Shown here in pieces: positions 7,803-14,928 of a DNA stretch of 50,262 bases. The stretch is taken from assembly GCA_964423835.1 (NCBI GenBank), contig CAYRGJ010000024.1:1-50262 (forward strand), written 5' to 3'. Position 1 is the first letter of the stretch, and every line of letters starts with the position of its first letter. The position numbers were made by a program, and so were the translations under genes. Source of the stretch: JAFGCL01 sp964423835. GTDB taxonomy: Bacteria; Chloroflexota; Dehalococcoidia; UBA2247; RBG-13-53-26. A model generated the notes under the pieces. That model ran no database searches. It saw nothing but the letters and a program-made list of their open reading frames with translations, and was not told where the DNA came from.

Positions 7803-9485
7803 CTACATCCGTTTCTCTATCTTGGCCCACGAGTCGCGCAGGGCCACGGTCCGGTTGAACACCAGGTGGACCGGCGAGGAGTCCCGCGCGTCGACGCAGA
7901 AATACCCCAGGCGCTCGAACTGGAAACGGCTTCCGGGCGCGGCCTGCGCCAGGCCAGGCTCCACATACCCCGACACCACCTCCAGGGACCGCGGGTTCAG
8001 CACGCTCTCGCAGCCATCCTCGACGTCCCCCGGGTTCTCGACGGCAAACAGGCGATCGTACAGCCGGACCTCGGCCCGCAGCGCGTTGGGCGCCGAAACC
8101 CAGTGTATGGTGCCCTTCACCTTTCGCCCATCAGGGGCATCGCCTCCCCGGGTGGCCGGGTCGTAGGTGCAGTGGACCTCGGTGATCTCCCCCGTCTTTT
8201 CATCCCGGGTGACCCCCACGCAGGTGACCAGGTAGGCATACCGCAGCCGCACCTCGCGGCCCGGCGCCAGCCGGTAGAACTTGGCCGGCGGCTTCTCGCG
8301 GAAATCGTCCCTCTCGATGTAGAGCACCCGGGAGAAGGGCACCCGGCGCTTCCCCGCGGCCGGGTCCTCCGGGTTGTTGATGGCCTCGATCTCCTCGATC
8401 TGGTCCGCCGGGTAGTTGTCGATGACCACTCGCAGGGGGTTCAGCACGGCCATGACCCGGGGAGCATTCCGGTTCAGGTCATCCCGGATGCAGTGCTCCA
8501 GCAGGGCCACATCGATGGTGCTCTCCGCCTTGGCCACGCCGATGCGGTCGCAGAAGTCGCGGATGGCCGCCGGGGTGTACCCCCGCCGGCGCAGGCCGGC
8601 GATGGTGGGCAGGCGGGGATCGTCCCACCCCGACACCTGCCCCTTCTCCACCAGCTGCAGCAGCCTGCGCTTGCTCATCACCGTATAGGTCAGGTTGAGC
8701 CGGGCAAACTCCACCTGCCGCGGCCGGTAGATCTCCAGCTTGTCCAGGAACCAGTCGTAGAGAGGGCGATGGTCCTCGAACTCCAGGGTGCAGATGGAGT
8801 GCGTGATCCCCTCGATCGAGTCCTCCAGCCCGTGGGCCCAGTCGTACATGGGGTAGACGCACCACTTGTTGCCGGTCCGGTGGTGCTCCGAATGGAGTAT
8901 GCGGTACATCACCGGGTCCCTCAGGTTCAGGTTCGGCGAGGCCATGTCGATCCGGGCGCGGAGCACCCGGCTGCCGTCGGGGAACTCTCCGGCCGCCATG
9001 CGGCCGAACAGGCCGAGGTTCTCCTCCACGGACCGGTTTCGGTAGGGGCTCTCTCGTCCGGGATGCGTCAGGGTGCCCCGGTATTCCCGGATATCATCGG
9101 CGCTCAGGTCATCCACATAGGCCAGGCCGGCCCTGATGAGCTGCACCGCATAGTCATGCATCTGCTGGAAGTAGTCCGAGGCATAGTACAGGCGCTCCTG
9201 CCAGTCGAAGCCCAGCCAGCGGACGCTGTCCAGGATGGCATCGACGTACTCCTGCTCCTCCTTGGTGGGATTGGTGTCGTCAAAACGGAGGTTGCACAGG
9301 CCGCCGTACTGGGCGGCGATGCCGAAGTTGAGGCAAATGGACTTGGCGTGGCCGATGTGGAGGTAGCCGTTCGGCTCCGGCGGGAACCGCGTGTGCACCC
9401 GCCCGGCATACCTGCCGGTCCTGATATCCTCGTTGATGATGTCCCTGATGAAGTCGGAGGGGGACCCCTGACTGGGACCTGTCAC
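7803..9485 (-). CDS. glnS: Glutaminyl-tRNA synthetase
   Basis: About 560 residues, class Ic tRNA synthetase charging tRNA-Gln with Gln. It has 'PPEPNGYLHIGHAKS' (HIGH box) near residue 40 and 'VMSKRRLLQLV' (KMSKS-like) near 270. The GlnRS-specific C-terminal anticodon-binding beta-barrels fill the rest; GluRS would lack these. Start choice: an in-frame TTG at 9500 sits one base after a GGAG and only about six bases from the predicted transcription start. GTG 9485 has GGGAG eight bases upstream and is preferred. It is convergent with rluD, five bases apart. Presence of GlnRS implies that direct charging is possible; whether the genome also has GatCAB is not visible here. Confidence 0.93.
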   Translation of the reverse strand: MTGPSQGSPSDFIRDIINEDIRTGRYAGRVHTRFPPEPNGYLHIGHAKSICLNFGIAAQYGGLCNLRFDDTNPTKEEQEYVDAILDSVRWLGFDWQERLYYASDYFQQMHDYAVQLIRAGLAYVDDLSADDIREYRGTLTHPGRESPYRNRSVEENLGLFGRMAAGEFPDGSRVLRARIDMASPNLNLRDPVMYRILHSEHHRTGNKWCVYPMYDWAHGLEDSIEGITHSICTLEFEDHRPLYDWFLDKLEIYRPRQVEFARLNLTYTVMSKRRLLQLVEKGQVSGWDDPRLPTIAGLRRRGYTPAAIRDFCDRIGVAKAESTIDVALLEHCIRDDLNRNAPRVMAVLNPLRVVIDNYPADQIEEIEAINNPEDPAAGKRRVPFSRVLYIERDDFREKPPAKFYRLAPGREVRLRYAYLVTCVGVTRDEKTGEITEVHCTYDPATRGGDAPDGRKVKGTIHWVSAPNALRAEVRLYDRLFAVENPGDVEDGCESVLNPRSLEVVSGYVEPGLAQAAPGSRFQFERLGYFCVDARDSSPVHLVFNRTVALRDSWAKIEKRM

Positions 9486-9512
9486 CTTCGCATCTCCCAA
9501 ACTCCAGATTCA

Positions 9513-9540
9513 AGTATAGTTTCCGCGATGGCTTTGTCAA
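9513..9540 (-). promoter_or_regulatory. Sigma-70-type promoter for glnS
   Basis: On the minus strand: perfect -35 TTGACA (9540-9535), a 16-base spacer and -10 TATACT (9518-9513). It places the transcript start about 20 bases before the GTG at 9485. Confidence 0.75.
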
Positions 9541-9621
9541 AAGCGGCAGGGTGGACCAGCGCTGCTTCCGTCCCATTGGCCAGTTGTAGTAGAATAGACA
9601 CGCCAGCCACTGGCATCGGGT

Positions 9622-9696
9622 TCCCCGATAGCTCAACGGTAGAGCGGGCGGCTGTTAACCGCTAGGTTGTTGGTTCGAATCCAGCTCGGGGAGCCA
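9622..9696 (+). tRNA. tRNA-Asn (GTT anticodon)
   Basis: A complete cloverleaf: acceptor arm TCCCCGA (9622-9628) pairs with TCGGGGA (9686-9692), followed by discriminator G and an encoded CCA (9694-9696). The anticodon loop CTGTTAA at 9652-9658 gives anticodon GTT at 9654-9656. The T-loop reads GGTTCGAATCC. A TAGAAT -10-like box lies at 9590-9595. Its 3' end is the apparent attachment site of the following island (see repeats at 12596 and 13869). Confidence 0.95.
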
Positions 9697-9699
9697 ACC
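9685..9699 (+). repeat. tRNA-Asn 3'-end attachment-site copy 1
   Basis: CTCGGGGAGCCAACC covers the last acceptor bases, CCA and three bases beyond. It is repeated exactly at 12601-12615 and, in its first 12 bases, at 13874-13885. This is the pattern of att sites made by integration into a tRNA gene. Confidence 0.6.
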
Positions 9700-9799
9700 T
9701 AACCCTTCGACGCCCTCCGCCCGAGTCACCCCCCGTCGCCTGGTCGATTGGCTGCCGCCCCGGCATCGGTCAGGTCCGGCTGCACCTGCCCAGGTTCAC

Positions 9800-10186
9800 T
9801 TGACGAGAGGTTATGAGGGACGACGGTCTACCTGCTTCCCCGTCACTATGGCTCGCGGGGCCTCATGGGATACTGAGGTCGAAGAGCGGATCGGGTATGC
9901 CATGGGGGTCGAAGCCAGGTCCCTGGGAGCCAACCTTGTGGGCGGCGTTCACCTTCATGGCTACTTTCTGATGGACAGGGAGACACGAGCGCCCGCTTTC
10001 CCCTTTGGCCATGGTCTCAGCTACACCGCCTTTGCGGACAGGCAACTTCAAATTGACCGAGGTGAGATGGGCCCGGATAAGGCCGTGAAGGTCAGCGTAG
10101 ATGTTGCCCACAAGGGCAATGTCTCAGTACCAGTTTGCGAATTCGCTGATTGCCGTGTCTGGCGCCAATCCAGCCAAATCTCGTGA
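9800..10186 (+). pseudogene. Remnant of a GH3 beta-glucosidase (N- and C-terminal pieces joined)
   Basis: The frame reads 'STCFPVTMARGASWD' followed by 'EERIGYAMGVEARSLGANLVGGV'. Both are characteristic of the N-terminal barrel of glycoside hydrolase family 3 enzymes. It jumps at about 9955 straight into 'RAPAFPFGHGLSYTAF', the start of the C-terminal fibronectin-like domain that normally lies some 500 residues later. The product is 128 residues from a TTG with no good ribosome-binding site, against 700-850 for an intact enzyme. The nucleophile Asp region and the whole (alpha/beta)6 sandwich are missing. I read it as a decayed gene with one large internal deletion. It lies immediately inside the tRNA-Asn island. 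Confidence 0.7.
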
Positions 10187-10238
10187 CCACAGGGCAAACA
10201 TCATCGTGAAGAACCTGCGCTGCCCGCTGCAACATCAG

Positions 10239-10265
10239 CATCAGCTGACGGGTTAGCGCTGTCCG
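10239..10265 (+). repeat. 27-base dispersed repeat, copy 1
   Basis: Matches 11869-11895 in 24 of 27 positions (core CGGGTTAGCG-N-TGTCCG). This copy lies just past the end of the small secreted-protein gene at 10278-10433. Confidence 0.5.
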
Positions 10266-10277
10266 GGGATTTGCCGC

Positions 10278-10433
10278 CTACGGCTGGAAAGGCGGCGGGT
10301 CCTGTACCTGCACCTGGTGGACTGCGCCCTGTCCCTTATCTCCCCTGACCTGGTCACCGCCAGCCAGGGCCGCGGTTGTGAACAGAATCGTCAGTGAGAG
10401 TGCTACCAGAATCGCCGCTAATGCCTTTTTCAT
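10278..10433 (-). CDS. Small secreted peptide (51 aa)
   Basis: It starts at ATG 10433 after 'ggaggaaaggg'; an open extension to 10487 has no signal character. The 51-residue product has a textbook Sec signal peptide: 'MKK' then 17 hydrophobic residues, with cleavage probably after 'AALA'. That leaves a mature peptide of about 28 residues rich in Gly, Gln and Asp ('GGDQVRGDKGQGAVHQVQVQ') and ending in prolines. No family recognised. Similar short exported proteins lie at 12063 and 34263. It could be a secreted or wall-associated peptide. It lies inside the tRNA-Asn island. Confidence 0.5.
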   Translation of the reverse strand: MKKALAAILVALSLTILFTTAALAGGDQVRGDKGQGAVHQVQVQDPPPFQP

Positions 10434-10608
10434 AGTAACCCAGTCCCTTTCCTCCACGTCCAGAGCATGTGTTGTCGCAGTATACACTGACTATGCCTCA
10501 GCCGCCAGTCCGGCGGGAGGCCCGCGGCGTCCGCGGCGCCGCACCCGGACCCTGACGGTCGCTGAAGGTACGCCTGGATGAATGACGCCGTCCTCAGGCA
10601 ACCCATCG

Positions 10609-10716
10609 TTATGGTAGGGGCCGATTCTGGAGAAAATGCCGGATGGCATTGGCCATCAGGTTGCCCGGCACATGATCGTCATGGCTTTCATCTCTGGCTA
10701 CTATTCTCACCGGCAT
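10609..10716 (-). CDS. Possible 35-residue small protein
   Basis: An ATG at 10716 preceded by 'agagg' at suitable distance opens a 35-residue frame starting 'MPVRIVARDESHDDHVPGN' and continuing 'LMANAIRHFLQNRPLP', ending in TAA. It has no signal peptide. The balanced composition looks protein-like, but I know no family. An upstream in-frame ATG at 10737 would add seven residues but has no ribosome-binding site. It may also be a gene fragment left in the island. Confidence 0.3.
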   Translation of the reverse strand: MPVRIVARDESHDDHVPGNLMANAIRHFLQNRPLP

Positions 10717-10789
10717 GTCACGGTCCTCTACCACCATGATTATGCAGGGAGGGTGCCCTCAACACTGCCGCGGCTACTGACAATGACAG

Positions 10790-10815
10790 GTGGGGTGGGC
10801 TCGAGCCCACCCCAC
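10790..10815 (-). terminator. Perfect palindrome downstream of the 10852 gene
   Basis: GTGGGGTGGGCT (10790-10801) is followed by the reverse complement, making a 26-base perfect palindrome. It sits about 40 bases past the stop of the minus-strand secreted-protein gene. There is no T-run on either side, so it may be a terminator or a dyad binding site. Confidence 0.5.
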
Positions 10816-10851
10816 TGCTTTGTTCGCTGGGACCAACCTCAGAACGCGACT

Positions 10852-11763
10852 TCAACTCTTCCCGGTCTGGGAGCCCTCCCGGCCATCCCTCCCCGAAGTC
10901 CGCGCCTGCTCCTGGATCCGGTCCCTGAGCTGAACAGCTTCCTGGTAGCAGGACTGCTCGTTGTCGATGGCCTGTCCCACTGCCGCCGCCAGTCGCTCCT
11001 GGTTGCGGTCCTGGAGCTTCGACTGCATGCCCTGTAGAAGGTTCATGTGTCTCTCATGCGCCTGCTCCAGCAGCCCGCTGGCCCGGTCCAGGTCATCCTG
11101 TCCCAAGGCCTGGTACATGTAGCCCTTGAACCGCTCGATCATGTCGCCCGCCCGGTGGGCTTCCATGGCCCTCAGCTGCACCTCATTGCCCTCGCGGTTG
11201 GCCACCATGACCACAAACTGCCCGGGCTCTACATCAAGTCCGGAGCGAAGGGTCATCTCGATCTGCTCACCCTCCCGGTCGACGATGGTCACCGAGTCAC
11301 CCTCGACCCTGGCCACCACGCCCAGCTGATGCCGGTGCATGTGGCGGCCCGGTATGACCGTCATCACCTTCGAGGCCACTGCCTCTTCTCCGGCAACGAA
11401 CGGCTCGTCGAGGGAAACCGCGATCCGGTCACCGGCGACCACGGGCTGCGTTCTGTCGGGATCACCGCTGGCCGCCAGGTCCGCGGACAGATCGCCCCAG
11501 CACTGCCAGGGGGCAAACGTCGGCATGTGGTACAGGGTGCCGTTGTCCGCCACCAGGGTCAGCGTCTCTACGCCTTCGCTCCCCTTGACGTTCACCAGGG
11601 ACATGGTGCCCACGCCCCACTCGTCGACCGTGATGTTCTCCACCGTGGCGAAGAGGCCGCGGCACTCCGCGGACTCGCCGGCCATGGCGGGGCTCATGCT
11701 GCCCAGCGTCAGCCCGCCGGCCAACGCCAGTGCGCTGCCTGCCATTGCTATCCTCTGCTTCAT
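10852..11763 (-). CDS. Secreted protein of unknown function (DUF5666/5667-like layout)
   Basis: 303 residues with a Sec signal peptide (about 1-28, cleavage after 'SPAMA'). Residues 30-130 contain a Trp- and Cys-containing beta-rich region. Residues about 140-200 form a small beta domain ('HQLGVVARVEGDSVTIVDREGEQ', 'EPGQFVVMVANREGNEVQLRAM') of the kind found in DUF5666 proteins. From about 205 it turns into a charged helical region with many Gln, Met and Arg residues ('LDRASGLLEQAHERHMNLLQGM'), as in DUF5667-like Chloroflexi proteins. The end is low-complexity and charged. The start has an extended purine-rich 'aggagaggag' site. It probably acts outside the membrane. It lies inside the tRNA-Asn island and transcribes away from the small Cys-rich gene at 12063. 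Confidence 0.6.
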   Translation of the reverse strand: MKQRIAMAGSALALAGGLTLGSMSPAMAGESAECRGLFATVENITVDEWGVGTMSLVNVKGSEGVETLTLVADNGTLYHMPTFAPWQCWGDLSADLAASGDPDRTQPVVAGDRIAVSLDEPFVAGEEAVASKVMTVIPGRHMHRHQLGVVARVEGDSVTIVDREGEQIEMTLRSGLDVEPGQFVVMVANREGNEVQLRAMEAHRAGDMIERFKGYMYQALGQDDLDRASGLLEQAHERHMNLLQGMQSKLQDRNQERLAAAVGQAIDNEQSCYQEAVQLRDRIQEQARTSGRDGREGSQTGKS

Positions 11764-11868
11764 TTTCCTTACTCCTCTCCTGATGGCGGAACCCTGCCCG
11801 GGCCGTGGATACAGGCCCCAGCCGGCTGCCCGCTCATCTCTGCTGCTTTCTACCCACTATAACGCCGC

Positions 11869-11895
11869 CATCCGCTGGCGGGTTAGCGGTGTCCG
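11869..11895 (+). repeat. 27-base dispersed repeat, copy 2
   Basis: Partner of 10239-10265 (24 of 27 identical). This copy lies in the roughly 300-base region between the divergent genes at 10852-11763 and 12063, where promoters for both are expected. Confidence 0.5.
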
Positions 11896-12062
11896 CCGGT
11901 CTGAGAGCTTTCTGTGATGCAGGCACATGCTCCGACCACCTGTTCTCCACAACTTCTCCACGAACGGAGAGTAACCTTGAAGTGTAGCCATTGAGGACGG
12001 GCTACCCCAGTGTCCTCCCTGGCCATGCGGTAACGGCAAGAAACGAGAAAGAGGTGTTCATA

Positions 12063-12290
12063 ATGAAGAGAATGGCCAAACTACTGGGACTGGCGGTGCT
12101 GGCCGCCGCTATCCTGGCAATTAGCGTCGCCGGCACAGCTTCCGCGGCTGGCGGCAATGCCGGTAAGGCTACTCAGAACCAGGGGGAGGTATGCCCTTGC
12201 GGCGACTGCGTCAGTGGCGACTGTGAGCCCAACGACTACTCGTACAATCACAACCACAACTACCTGGCCCCCGGCCCGCACGGGTCGTAA
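12063..12290 (+). CDS. Small secreted Cys-rich peptide (75 aa)
   Basis: It starts at ATG 12063 after 'agaggtg'; the frame is open upstream but without signal-like character. A Sec signal peptide occupies about 1-28 ('MKRMAKLLGLAVLAAAILA', cleavage near 'ASA'). The mature part of about 47 residues has four cysteines in a tight 'CPCGDCVSGDC' cluster and then an Asn/His/Tyr tract 'YSYNHNHNY'. Both look suited to metal binding, or to disulfides and metal in the cell wall. No family recognised. A hairpin (12291-12310) and a strong terminator-like stem (12428-12457) follow. It lies in the tRNA-Asn island. Confidence 0.55.
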   Translation: MKRMAKLLGLAVLAAAILAISVAGTASAAGGNAGKATQNQGEVCPCGDCVSGDCEPNDYSYNHNHNYLAPGPHGS

Positions 12291-12310
12291 GAACCTGATC
12301 GAGCAGGTTC
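12291..12310 (+). other. Hairpin directly after the Cys-rich peptide gene
   Basis: GAACCTG (12291-12297) pairs with CAGGTTC (12304-12310) across a 6-base loop, starting on the base after the stop codon. There is no T-run; it may protect the mRNA end. Confidence 0.4.
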
Positions 12311-12427
12311 GGCACCCGCATAGAGCGCAGAGGACACGGGAACGTCCAACGCGGAGATGACGTTCGGGAACAGATAGCACCGCCGTTACCGCACCACATA
12401 GGACCCCGGACATCACCTCAGATGAAT

Positions 12428-12457
12428 GATGGGAGGAGGCAAATTTCTCCTCCCATC
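12428..12457 (+). terminator. Rho-independent-type terminator
   Basis: An 11-base perfect stem GATGGGAGGAG (12428-12438) / CTCCTCCCATC (12447-12457) with an 8-base loop and a following GTTTTG. It would end transcription from the Cys-rich peptide gene. Confidence 0.7.
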
Positions 12458-12595
12458 GTTTTGTGCCAGGGGATTCTGCCAGGCTGGATCCATTGAGCGC
12501 TCGACGGTCAGAACAGCCAGCCGACAGCAGGAAGACGGTCACAAGGCAAACACCGCCCTGAAGACCCTGCCCTGAGTTCTATCTATTGACTATTG

Positions 12596-12615
12596 ACTGA
12601 CTCGGGGAGCCAACC
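12596..12615 (+). repeat. tRNA-Asn attachment-site copy 2
   Basis: It contains CTCGGGGAGCCAACC (12601-12615), identical to the tRNA 3' end at 9685-9699. It also shares ACTGACTCGGGGAGCCA (12596-12612) with 13869-13885. No tRNA body precedes it, so it is a scar or an att site. Confidence 0.6.
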
Positions 12616-12708
12616 ATCCGCTCCGAGACAGCAACAAGCTGGGTGGTCGAAGGGCCACCCAGCTTCTGTGAACCTGGTCTGCAGAGCTGCGGGGGCGTTA
12701 CGCCGGCG

Positions 12709-13110
12709 CTACCCGGCCAGGGCCAGATCGAGCTCAAAGAGCCCGATGCCACCTCTCTGGGGGATGGGGCTCTTGTAGGCCACCGCGTTGGCCAGCACGA
12801 AACCATACTTCCCCGTGAACCATAGGCTTCTGCTTGAGGTCACACAGTCAACGATGTCCACCTCGCCAACAATGCAGCCGGGCCGGCTGTCCCTCTGCAT
12901 TTCGCGCCACATTCTCTGGCCCTCGGGGCCTCCGCACTTCCGCGCCAGCAGGCGCAAGGCCGTGCGGTGAGCATCGGCGGTGTCCCAACGACTCGACGCA
13001 TGCACGTAGATCCTGCCTCGAAACCTGGTAGGCCAGTCCCTGTTCTCAATGTCCATCAACCCGCGAACTATCAGCCAGGCCCAGGGCTGCATTACCGTCA
13101 GGGCTTTCAT
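12709..13110 (-). CDS. ASCH-domain protein
   Basis: 133 residues from ATG 13110, which has GGAG nine bases upstream. The frame is open further upstream but without conserved sequence. 'MKALTVMQPWAWLIVRG' and 'ENRDWPTRFRGRIYVHAS' are the hallmark start of the ASCH fold (ASC-1 homology, PUA-like beta-barrel), and the rest ('GCIVGEVDIVDCV', 'KYGFVLANAVAY') completes it. ASCH proteins bind RNA or nucleotides, and some act as RNases or amidohydrolases (YqfB type). The target is not predictable. ASCH genes are frequent on phages and islands, which fits the location between two tRNA-end repeats. Confidence 0.75.
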   Translation of the reverse strand: MKALTVMQPWAWLIVRGLMDIENRDWPTRFRGRIYVHASSRWDTADAHRTALRLLARKCGGPEGQRMWREMQRDSRPGCIVGEVDIVDCVTSSRSLWFTGKYGFVLANAVAYKSPIPQRGGIGLFELDLALAG

Positions 13111-13162
13111 CTCCTGCAGCTCCGGCCGCCGGGATTCGCGTCCATCTTCTTGACGCACCGCA

Positions 13163-13333
13163 TCATTCACTGATCCTCCGCTGTCTTGATCCTTTAGCCC
13201 GGTCGTACTTAACACGGCTGACAACCTGCGGGAACACCCTCTCTTCTCCGCAGACCTTGCATGTGGCGTGGTACGAGCCATTAGTGGGCCTGCTGTCTAC
13301 CAGCCAATGGTGGGCTGCCAGGCACGAATCCAT
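13163..13333 (-). CDS. Small CxxC protein (56 aa)
   Basis: It starts at ATG 13333 with 'aaaggaagg' upstream; an open extension to 13471 lacks protein character. The sequence 'HHWLVDSRPTNGSYHATCKVCGEERVFP' has a single CKVC pair plus His residues, the pattern of a short zinc-knuckle. It ends in a basic tail. Short proteins of this kind, with an aromatic-rich N-terminus and one CxxC, are common in Chloroflexi draft genomes as far as I recall, but have no known role. It probably binds zinc or nucleic acid. It lies 52 bases upstream of the ASCH gene on the same strand, so the two may be co-transcribed. Confidence 0.55.
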   Translation of the reverse strand: MDSCLAAHHWLVDSRPTNGSYHATCKVCGEERVFPQVVSRVKYDRAKGSRQRRISE

Positions 13334-13395
13334 CACGGGAAACCTTCCTTTCCGGCGAAAAGCCGATTGGGGGGAACGGGAATCCGGACTGAGAG

Positions 13396-13427
13396 GACCA
13401 GAGGGCGGACTAGCCCGCCCTCTGGTC
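13396..13427 (-). terminator. Strong hairpin after the zinc-ribbon gene
   Basis: A 13-base perfect stem GACCAGAGGGCGG (13396-13408) / CCGCCCTCTGGTC (13415-13427) with a 6-base loop, eight bases beyond the stop of the minus-strand gene at 13435. There is no T-run, but the position suits a terminator. Confidence 0.6.
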
Positions 13428-13434
13428 GCCTTGA

Positions 13435-13743
13435 CTAGTATCGAGAGACGGGTTTGACCCTGCTGAAGCACTCTCGGCAGTAGACGGGTCTGCCGTTCCT
13501 GGGTTCAAACGGCAATTCCGTGGCCTTACCGCAGCTGGAGCAGGTCGCCGGGTACATCTGTCGCCTGGATTGGCTGTAGCCGGAGGAAACGCCATTCCGG
13601 GCGTTCCTCGCAGCGCGGCACATGGAGCAGCGCTTGGGCTCATTGGTATAGCCCTTCTCGGCGAAGAACTCCTGCTCAGCGGCGGTGAAGGTGAAATCGG
13701 CACCGCACTCGGAGCAGTTGAGGGTCTTGTCCACAAAACTCAT
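13435..13743 (-). CDS. Zinc-ribbon protein
   Basis: 102 residues with four CxxC pairs: 'CSECGADF', 'CSMCRAAR', 'CSSCGKAT' and 'CREC', enough for two zinc ribbons. The N-terminal half ('LNCSECGADFTFTAAEQEFFAEKGYTNEPKRC') is the widespread probable-zinc-ribbon domain. The second half resembles the CxxdC-x-Cg domain often paired with it in Chloroflexi and other bacteria. It probably binds nucleic acid or acts in transcription or stress responses; direct function unknown. An excellent AAAGGAGGT site precedes the ATG. A strong hairpin lies just downstream. Confidence 0.75.
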   Translation of the reverse strand: MSFVDKTLNCSECGADFTFTAAEQEFFAEKGYTNEPKRCSMCRAARNARNGVSSGYSQSRRQMYPATCSSCGKATELPFEPRNGRPVYCRECFSRVKPVSRY

Positions 13744-13868
13744 TGATGACCTCCTTTCTCGAGATACTAGGCTAGAGTGGCGGTCATCCAGAGCCTATGG
13801 CAACACACGGGGAGGCTTACAGACTATCGACAACCTGAACTGAAACCAGTGACCTTATTTTACCATAA

Positions 13869-13885
13869 ACTGACTCGGGGAGCCA
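13869..13885 (+). repeat. tRNA-Asn attachment-site copy 3
   Basis: ACTGACTCGGGGAGCCA is identical to 12596-12612; its last 12 bases equal the tRNA-Asn 3' end including CCA. It marks a likely outer border of the island. Confidence 0.55.
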
Positions 13886-13919
13886 GCATAATGTCCCGCC
13901 TGGACAGGCTTGGCTGACC

Positions 13920-13948
13920 TTGACAACACGGCCCAGGATGACCATGAT
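13920..13948 (+). promoter_or_regulatory. Possible promoter for the coiled-coil gene
   Basis: TTGACA (13920-13925), a 17-base spacer and CATGAT (13943-13948, four of six -10 matches). It would give a leader of only about 10 bases before ATG 13965. Confidence 0.4.
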
Positions 13949-13964
13949 TCTTCGCAGATAAGCC

Positions 13965-14912
13965 ATGATCCCAGGACTGAGCAAACGTCTCTCCAGGGCC
14001 ATCGAGCAGAAAAGGCTGAGGGAGAAACTGGAAAGGGATTTGCAGGCTGTCAGGACTGAACTCCGGAGCGAATCCGGCCGCCTGGACTCTCTTGGCGCCC
14101 GATTGAAGAAGGAAGAGATCGATGTGGACAGGCTGGAGCGTGTCAGCCTGACCTATCTCTTCTACACGGTGCTGGGCAGCCGTGACCAGCAGCTGGAGAA
14201 GGAACGACAAGACCTGCTGTCTGCTCAGCTGGGGTACCAACAGACCAGGGATCAGGTGGAATACCTGGAGCAGGAAAGAACCAGACTGTCGAACCTGCTG
14301 GAAGGGCTGGCGGGGACAGAGTCCGAATACGAGTCGGCGCTTTCCGAAAAGGAAAGGGCCCTCAGGCAGAGCGATCAGCCGGTCGCCAGGCAGCTTCTGG
14401 AGATCTCCGAGGACATGGCGGGTCTGCAGGGTGAGCTGAAAGAGATAACAGAGGCCATTCAAGCCGGGAATAGCGTATTGTCAGATCTGGACCAGGCCAT
14501 CAAGTCACTGGAACGCGCCGACCACTGGGGCTCCTGGGACATGTGGAGCAGTGGTGTGTTGAGCCTGGTTATCGATGAGACCAAGCACTCACACATCGAC
14601 CAGGCCCGAAAGAGCGTCACCAGCGCCCAGGCGAAGATCAGCCGGTTCAAGAGAGAGCTGGCTGACGTTCAACGAGACGTTGAGGTCCAGATCAACATAG
14701 GTGAATCGCTGTACTATGCGGATGTGCTCCTGGATTGCCTGGTCGTGGACTGGATCGTGCAGTCCAAGATCGACAGCTCGCTGGCACAGTCCAAACATGC
14801 CAGAGCGGTGATCGCGCAGGCAGTTGCGCAGCTGGAGGCCGCGAAAGAAGGCACTCAAGGGAAGTGCCATGAAATGAAGGAAAGGCGCGCCCTTCTTGTT
14901 GAGCAAGGCTGA
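13965..14912 (+). CDS. Coiled-coil protein of unknown function
   Basis: 315 residues, almost entirely predicted coiled coil. Long heptad stretches rich in Glu, Arg, Lys, Leu and Gln run from about 10-60 and 75-185, with a third region at about 205-300. Between them lie 'VSLTYLFYTVLGSRDQQ' and 'DHWGSWDMWSSGVLSLVIDETKHSHID', which look like conserved short loops of an otherwise unnamed family also seen in Firmicutes. No signal peptide or membrane helix is clear. The ATG has no strong ribosome-binding site and sits close to the possible promoter at 13920. It could be structural or part of a membrane-bound stress system. It ends 20 bases before a scaffold gap, so its true downstream neighbour is unknown. 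Confidence 0.6.
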   Translation: MIPGLSKRLSRAIEQKRLREKLERDLQAVRTELRSESGRLDSLGARLKKEEIDVDRLERVSLTYLFYTVLGSRDQQLEKERQDLLSAQLGYQQTRDQVEYLEQERTRLSNLLEGLAGTESEYESALSEKERALRQSDQPVARQLLEISEDMAGLQGELKEITEAIQAGNSVLSDLDQAIKSLERADHWGSWDMWSSGVLSLVIDETKHSHIDQARKSVTSAQAKISRFKRELADVQRDVEVQINIGESLYYADVLLDCLVVDWIVQSKIDSSLAQSKHARAVIAQAVAQLEAAKEGTQGKCHEMKERRALLVEQG

Positions 14913-14928
14913 AGCGCCGGAGGACGAA

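Larger units (their letters stand above)
10434..10851. other. Sparse 418-base region
   Basis: No convincing long gene. It contains a possible 35-residue ORF on the minus strand (10609-10716) and a perfect 26-base palindrome (10790-10815). The longer plus-strand reading frame across this stretch is antisense to the secreted-protein gene at 10852 and shows no family features. Confidence 0.5.
12311..12708. other. 398-base stretch without a gene
   Basis: It holds a terminator (12428-12457) and the second copy of the tRNA-Asn 3' end (12596-12615), preceded by a short direct repeat of TATTGAC. I see no protein-coding frame with family features. Confidence 0.5.

Noticed and set aside
7794..9665. 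A 623-residue plus-strand open frame opposite glnS
   Set aside because: It is the antisense of glnS in GC-rich DNA; no family motifs, while glnS on the other strand has all GlnRS boxes.
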